Positions 58,986-64,000 of a stretch of 64,000 nucleotides of DNA are shown piece after piece; within the stretch, counting starts at the first letter, position 1; every line of letters starts with the position of its first letter. Under the pieces are notes generated by a model, which ran no database searches, had not been told where the DNA came from, and saw nothing but the letters and a program-made list of their open reading frames with translations. Source of the stretch: Lithodes maja (Eukaryota; Arthropoda; Malacostraca; Decapoda; Lithodidae); NCBI GenBank assembly GCA_037953745.1, contig JBAKBP010008000.1:30841-94840 (forward strand), written 5' to 3'. The position numbers and the translations under genes are program-made.

Positions 58986-60680
58986 TGTAATAACACACCC
59001 ACAGGATAAAGCACATGCACTTAATTCGCAGTTCCAGTCAGTTTTTACACAAGAACAAATTAGTAGACTTGCCGGAACTGTCCCCATCACCATACCCGAC
59101 TATACCGCTACTGGGTATACACACCCGTGGAATTGAGAAACTTTTATCTGAGGTAGACGTTGACAAAGCGACTGGACCAGACAATATACCCTGCAGGAAA
59201 CTTAGGGCGAATGCTACCATCTTTGCTCCTATCCTACAGGTTATATTCTCACAGACTATAGACACCGGAGAACTTCCCCATGACTGGCTTTTGGCGAACG
59301 TGACCCCCATTTTTAAATCCGGAGACAGAACCCTCCCAGTTAACTATAGGCCTGTTTCTTTAACCTCAGTTCCTTGCAAAATTTTAGAACGCATCCTCCA
59401 TAGACATATAATGGACCATTTTAACAACCAAAATATACTGACTGATACATCACGGCTTTCGGCCCAAACGCTCATGCGAGACTCAATTACTGGTAACGAC
59501 TCATGGCTTATCCCTGTTTCTAAATGACCCTAAAATCAAACAAGTAGACGCCATAGTCCTAGACTTCGACAAAGTCCCCCACCGTAGACTGATAGCTAAA
59601 CTGGATTACTATGTAATCCGAGGACCGCTTATTCACTGGATTAAGACATTCCTATCCAATCGAGAACAACGTGTCGTTCGTGATGGCTCCCACTCATCTT
59701 CTGTTCCTGTAACATTGGGGGTACCCCAAGGCACTGTCCTTGGCCACCTTCTCTTTCTCTGGTACATCAATGACCTTCTATCATCTTTAACTTCTACTAC
59801 TAGACTTTTTGCAGACGATAGCTTAGTATACCGACCAATAGTTGATAGGGACGATTGCCTTCGACTTCAAGACGACTTGATAGCCCTTGAAGACTGGGAA
59901 GCCAAGTGGCAGATGACCTTTAGACCAGAAAAATGCTACCACATAAGTTTTACCCACTCCAAGAAACCCTTTGCCTATAAACTCCATAATACCAACCTTG
60001 ATACAGTCCATTCACATAAGTATTTGGGAGTCCACCTCTCAGCGGACATGAGGTGGAACACACATGTGAGTAGCGTCAGGGCAAAATCCAACAAAGCCCT
60101 GGGGTTCCTGCGCAGGAACCTAAGGAGGTGCAATGCATACATCCAAATTTTAGCTTTTAAAACTTTAGTTCGACCACACATTGAATACTGCGACACCGTC
60201 TGGGATCCACACTCACAACAACATTAATATATTAGAAGCCATACAAAATAAGGCGGCAAGATGGATCAGACGTGATTACAGACACACTACATCAGTCACT
60301 TTGCTCAAACAAGACATTAAATTAGACACACTTGCAACAAGAAGACAAATACACAGACAACAAATGCTATACAAAATCACAAACAATCTAGTAGACATAG
60401 ACAAAGGCACATATTTACACCCTACACACATACGATCCACAAGAGGTAGCCACAACCAAAAATACCACACATACCAGGCAAGCACCGACATATTTGGGTA
60501 CTCATTTTTTTCCCCGCAGCATCCAAGAGTGGAATCACCTTCATTCTCATGTACTGTAGTTAACAGTCCCACTCTTGATAGTTTTAAAGCTAGGATCAAT
60601 AAACATTCTTCTCCTTATCCTCATCCTTCCCATTAGCCCCTTAACTCTCCGCATATCATGCTACCCGTGTGGAGCCCTCT
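58986..60680 (+). mobile_element. CR1/L2-like LINE U, 5' truncated
   Basis: The element starts in the linker (HALNSQFQSVFTQEQ) and continues through RT and C-terminus to about 60,640. It sits inside LINE T, whose palm sequence resumes at 60,690. Frameshifts near 59,445, 59,530 and 60,220 break the frame. The 3' boundary was set by the resumption of LINE T and is approximate. Confidence 0.8.
58992..60636 (+). pseudogene. LINE U reverse transcriptase and C-terminus
   Basis: Frame 59,015-59,527 has DVDKATGPDNIPCRKLRANA, NVTPIFKSGD and NYRPVSLTSVPCKILERILH. Next come VLDFDKVPHRRLIAKLD (the usual KAFDKV is shortened by two residues) and frame 59,715-60,227 with LGVPQGTVLGHLLF, RLFADDSLVYRP (catalytic pair) and FRPEKCYHISF. 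Frame 60,181-60,636 encodes the thumb end and C-terminus (LEAIQNKAARWIRRDY). Several shifts make it non-functional. Confidence 0.8.
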
Positions 60681-60689
60681 GCGGGTCCC

Positions 60690-61770
60690 CAAGCTAAAGT
60701 AAAGTTAAAGTATGAAGGATCATGGGCAGCATTTAGAGTGAATGTTGATGTGAACGAAGAGTTCCCAGTGAAAGTTGGAGTTCCCCTAGGCTCAGTGCTG
60801 AACCCATTACTGTTTGGTATGGTCCTGGAGGCTCTGTCAAAGGAGTTTAGAACCAGACTCCCATGGGAGTCGTATGCAGATGACCTAGTTCTTATCACAG
60901 ATAGTGTGCAGGAAGAGGGGATAAAGTTCAATAGATGGAGGGAGAGTATGGCAATCAAGGGACTAAGAATTAATATACAATAGATAAAACAAAGATCATG
61001 ATCAGTTGAGTAAGGCACGGATCTATGGAAAGAAGCGTCGACTTTCCATGTGCAGTATGTTGGAAGTAACTCAATTCAATGTTGTGTTTGTAGTGACTGG
61101 GCACACAAGAGATGTAGTGGGGCGAGAGGACCGTTGACGAGAATCATAGACTTTGAATGTGCAGTGTGCAAGATAGAACTTGTGTTGAATGACCCACCTG
61201 TAAGTGTTGATTTAGGTTGTGTAGCGCTGGAGTGTGAACAAATTCTGCTATTTGGGCGATACGCTTTCCGCCAGAGTTGGCGCTGAAGCTGGCTCCATTA
61301 CTAGAGTCAGAAGTGGGGAAAGTTTAGAGAGCTGTTACACTCCTGACCATGAGAGGACTCCCACTTCCCCTTAAAGGGAAGGTGTATAGCTTGTGTTATT
61401 ATGTTCTCTCCACCAACCAACTTTACTCCTAAACTCGTTAGGAGTGCGATGACCTATGCCTCGGAGACTTGGCCAGTTAAAGCAGAGGATATCAATAGAA
61501 TGGAATGGAATGAGAAGAGAATGGTGAGATGGATATGTTATGTGGGGTTACCCTCGGTGATGGGGTATCGAGTGAGGAATTAGCAAGGTGTCTGGGCATC
61601 AGGAGTATCAGTGAAGTGATGTGCACGAGCCGGCTTGGTTGGCTTGAACATATGGATAGAATGGATGATCAGAACTGGGTGAAGAAATGTCAGGCTGTGA
61701 ATGGGGGGGGGGGGGTGATTGCACGTAGGGGTAGGCCTAGAAAGACGTGAGATCAGGTACTCTCTGGTCA
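60690..61770 (+). pseudogene. LINE T RT palm, Cys-rich segment and C-terminus
   Basis: GVPLGSVLNPLLFGMVLEAL and SYADDLVLITDSVQEEG (catalytic YADD) are followed by a Cys-rich block, CCVCSDWAHKRCSG and CAVCKI (61,078-61,170), typical of one RTE-like lineage. The C-terminal pieces are TYASETWPVKAEDINRME (61,450), GIRSISEVMCTSRLGWLEHM and DDQNWVKKCQ (61,600-61,690), ending RRGRPRKT with a stop at 61,748. Confidence 0.75.
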
Positions 61771-62173
61771 ATTGGTCAATTGCAACGTCCTGGTCAATTG
61801 AAATACAGCATGCGCACAATTGAAATTCCAATATAACCCGATAACATGGATTTTTTTCACCAAGACTAACTCGGTTAAAATTAGAGTAATCAGTTTGATT
61901 GTACCAAACTAACAATGTGCACAATTAAACGACGGTACTATTTGGAATCCATGCACCACGGGGAGTCCATTGATATAGCCTAAAGTTAAATTAGTTTGGG
62001 CCCATATCATAGGGCACAGGCACCAATAAAAATGCAAAAAGTGCCTTTTTGACCTGTTTTCTCGACTGCTGAAATGTGAAATATTAAGGTAAAGATTCGA
62101 TTCGGTTCGGGATAGATTATAAATATAAAACATTACCCTTAGAATATATGATTACGCCTCTATTTTCTGTGTT
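61771..62173. other. Unassigned spacer with GGTCAATTG repeats
   Basis: GGTCAATTG occurs three times within 61,764-61,802. Nothing else is recognised. Confidence 0.4.
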
Positions 62174-62304
62174 CTGGCTATTATTAGACAATTTTATTCA
62201 GATTAGGAAAGGTATATGGAATTCAGTGTTAATTATATAGTCTTTACCCCCATAATTCCAACAGATCCTTCCTAAACTGTATGAAATCGTCTAATGAGAG
62301 CCAG
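62174..62304. mobile_element. MITE family P, copy P1
   Basis: The ends CTGGCTATTATTAGACAATT and, in reverse, CTGGCTCTCATTAGACGATT extend as inverted repeats for about 36 bases, up to TTTAGGAA. At 131 bp it is short, with no coding capacity. Confidence 0.75.
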
Positions 62305-62809
62305 ATTAAGTTGTCACAATGCGTCATAATCTGCCAAGGGTACAGATCACGATGTATGTCCTAGGGTGTACAGTTGCCCTCATAAATGTGTGCCTCTTCC
62401 TTGATATTATACAAGGAAGGAACAATGGTGGGATTAAGGGGAAATGGGCCGTTTTTCTAGCCCCCTTCTCCCTCATGTTTAGTCTTATTAGTTTTCAGAT
62501 TTTAAGAAGTTCGACCCAATAGTTTGGCGATTTTACCCCCATTTCCTTGTCAATATTAGGACATTTCGTGCCATTTAAATTTCTATTTTTCGTAGCGAGC
62601 GATAGCTAGCCTGTAATTGCATGAGGAACCAGACTTCGGCCGAAAAATTTACATATTTATCTCGAAGGGGGGGTCCAGGGGATGTTTGTTTAAGCTTGAT
62701 GGAGGTCTGGGGAGGAAACTAAAAAAATAATACAAAGATGAATAAATTAGGAAATAAATAGCTCATTTCCCCTTAACTTACTAGAATATGTTGCTATAAA
62801 CCCATTAAA
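62305..62809. other. Unassigned spacer
   Basis: AT-rich sequence without recognisable coding, RNA or repeat structure, ending at the T-run at 62,810. Confidence 0.4.
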
Positions 62810-63320
62810 TTTTTTTTTTTTTTTTTTTTTTTCTATGTGATTGAGGGAGGCAAAAGGCATAACTGCCTATAGCGAGTGCCTCCCCCATAGTTGAAAGAGT
62901 GACAGGGCCAAAATCAAGGGACGTTCGAGCCAAAATGCCTGGACACACGGAGTTTGAAGCAATTTAAGTCATAGGAAGAGGGAAAGACTGATTCTGGGAG
63001 AGAGTTCCAGAGCTCAGATGTTGAGTAGAAGAAAGTTTGAGAGTAACGTTTCACTCTTGGGTTGGAGAGTTGCACAGAGTAGGGGTGGGATTGAGTTGCA
63101 AGACGGGTACCACGTGCCCTACGTAAAGGAGGTGGTATGCACTGGGATAGCTCTGAGGAACACTGATTATTATAGTAGCGATAGAATAGCGAGAGAGATG
63201 CAACATTGCGGCGGAGACAGAGAGATTGCAGAGAGTTGGTGAGTGGACGGGAGTTAATGATACGAAAGGCCTTCCTTTCAACTTTGTCTAGGAGAGCGGT
63301 GTAACATGTCATATTAACCC
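62810..63320 (-). mobile_element. LINE 3' end (family V) with poly-A tail
   Basis: The minus-strand peptide VERKAFRIINSRPLTNSLQS, SLFYRYYNNQCSSELSQCIP, PPLRRARGTR, FFYSTSELWNSLPESVFP and CFKLRVSRHF is the common C-terminal end of a group of arthropod LINE ORF2 proteins. A T-run at 62,810-62,832 is the poly-A tail on the minus strand. The 5' truncation is near 63,320. The frame 62,914-63,339 is open. Confidence 0.8.
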
Positions 63321-63354
63321 TCTCAGGTTCAGGACGCATTTCTTAATTATATTC

Positions 63355-63706
63355 TGGCTACCATTAGACAATTGACCACTTGCGAGTTTCATGCTATAAG
63401 GAAGTTGGAGCCGTGCTTATCAATATTTAGCAGAATTATCAGCTAAAATACGGTGACAATACATTTATAAATACATCAAACCAAACTGATCATACTTTTT
63501 ATTCATCAGAAACCCACATTATGATTGTATATATATTTACAATCGTTGTTTACGGCCCCAACTTCCTCATAGCCTGAAACTCGCAAGTGGTCTATTGTAG
63601 GCCGTTCTGAAATGGTTTATAGTAATTAAAGTAAAATCTATCTCGGTTAACCTTTTAACTCTAACACCATATCTTCCTAAGCTGAATAAAATAGTCCAAT
63701 AATAGG
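63355..63706. mobile_element. MITE family P, copy P3, with MITE Q1 inside
   Basis: The left end CTGGCTACCATTAGACAAT and the right end (reverse) CTGCCTATTATTGGACTATT are family P inverted repeats. MITE Q1 (63,373-63,592) separates them. Confidence 0.65.
63373..63592. mobile_element. MITE family Q, copy Q1
   Basis: The ends GACCACTTGCGAGTTTCATG and the complement of GACCACTTGCGAGTTTCAGG continue to AGGAAGTTGG, an inverted repeat of about 38 bases. At 220 bp it encodes nothing. It is the uninterrupted counterpart of Q2. Confidence 0.82.
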
Positions 63707-64000
63707 CAGAATAAAATATATGCACGAGTTCTCAAATACTGTAGGAATTATGGAAGTACTGCACAATAAAATACGCTAATTCATTCATACTACTTTTCCT
63801 TTCATACATTAAATCAAGAAGTGTGTATCCTACAATTCAACATGGACAACTGTACATACATAATATACAGTATATATATATATGTATCATTTGACTCGCA
63901 AATGTTTTCACTTCATCTGTTTGATCTGTTTTATGGAGGATTGATATCGATGCCAGTGTTTCAATTTAAAAAGTAAATATCCCTGCATCACAAGTCCTAT
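63707..64000. other. Unassigned AT-rich end of window
   Basis: It contains a TA run (ATACAGTATATATATATATG, near 63,862) and no coding signal. Confidence 0.4.

Larger units (their letters stand above)
57945..61770 (+). mobile_element. RTE-like LINE T, split by a SINE and another LINE
   Basis: RT pieces lie at 57,965-58,065 (KSAIYRMKSGKAAGSFGIVV), 58,572-58,985 (ELMNAIIK, FGFMPGHGSTDAIFNFRQLQ, FVDLEKAFD-like), 60,690-61,000 (VPLGSVLNPLLFGMVLEALS, SYADDLVLITDS) and 61,400-61,770 (C-terminal). SINE S4 (58,087-58,568) and LINE U (58,986-60,680) are inserted. Stops and frameshifts are frequent. The motif order matches RTE/BovB-like ORF2. Confidence 0.78.

Overview
This is eukaryotic DNA made almost entirely of transposable elements. 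There is no operon structure, no recognisable complete host gene and no convincing functional tRNA or rRNA gene. The composition is AT-rich with many ATT and ATC microsatellites. The mix of RTE-like, CR1-like and Jockey-like LINEs, a DIRS-type retrotransposon, piggyBac-type TTAA elements and tRNA-headed SINEs would fit an arthropod, most plausibly a decapod crustacean. That assignment is inference; nothing in the window proves it.

Most of the window resolves into a few old LINE copies that younger elements have broken apart. (1) 379-3905 (+): a CR1/L2-like LINE split by a 429-bp TTAA MITE. (2) 3906-5757 (-): a 5'-truncated RTE-like LINE. (3) 6986-14813: a pile of TTAA-flanked miniature elements (families A, B, C, D) with a Jockey-like LINE fragment and SINEs nested among them. 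(4) 14990-16310 (-) and 18060-20915 (-): two CR1-like LINEs, the second with a 575-aa open RT region. (5) About 21,760-32,770 (-): a single CR1-like LINE (LINE H, about 3.7 kb without inserts) split by five insertions: an I/R1-like RNase H fragment, two TTAA MITEs, a nearly complete Jockey-like LINE and a second CR1-like LINE. (6) 33,351-40,972 (+): a CR1-like LINE (N2) with an ORF1 esterase remnant, carrying a complete 4.2-kb piggyBac element whose transposase is intact and unusually long. (7) 43,689-54,560 (+): an RTE-like LINE (O) carrying a complete 8.6-kb DIRS element, itself hit by a MITE. (8) 57,945-61,770 (+): an RTE-like LINE (T) carrying a SINE with a further insertion inside it, plus a CR1/L2-like LINE. 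(9) 62,174-63,706: small inverted-repeat MITEs and a LINE 3' end.

The strongest results are internal tests in which one copy in the window shows the empty site of another. The piggyBac insertion in LINE N2 is matched by the uninterrupted TTAA in LINE N1. MITE A4 inside MITE B2 is matched by the uninterrupted TTAA in B1. MITE A5 in the left DIRS terminal repeat is matched by the intact right repeat. The DIRS element keeps both ends, the internal complementary region and an 8-bp shared core with its target, so the recombination event can be read directly. At least fourteen insertions use TTAA, and family B is clearly an internally deleted relative of the piggyBac element.

All function comes from selfish elements. 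The piggyBac transposase is the only long, apparently undamaged transposase gene. Almost every reverse transcriptase here is frameshifted, stopped or interrupted.
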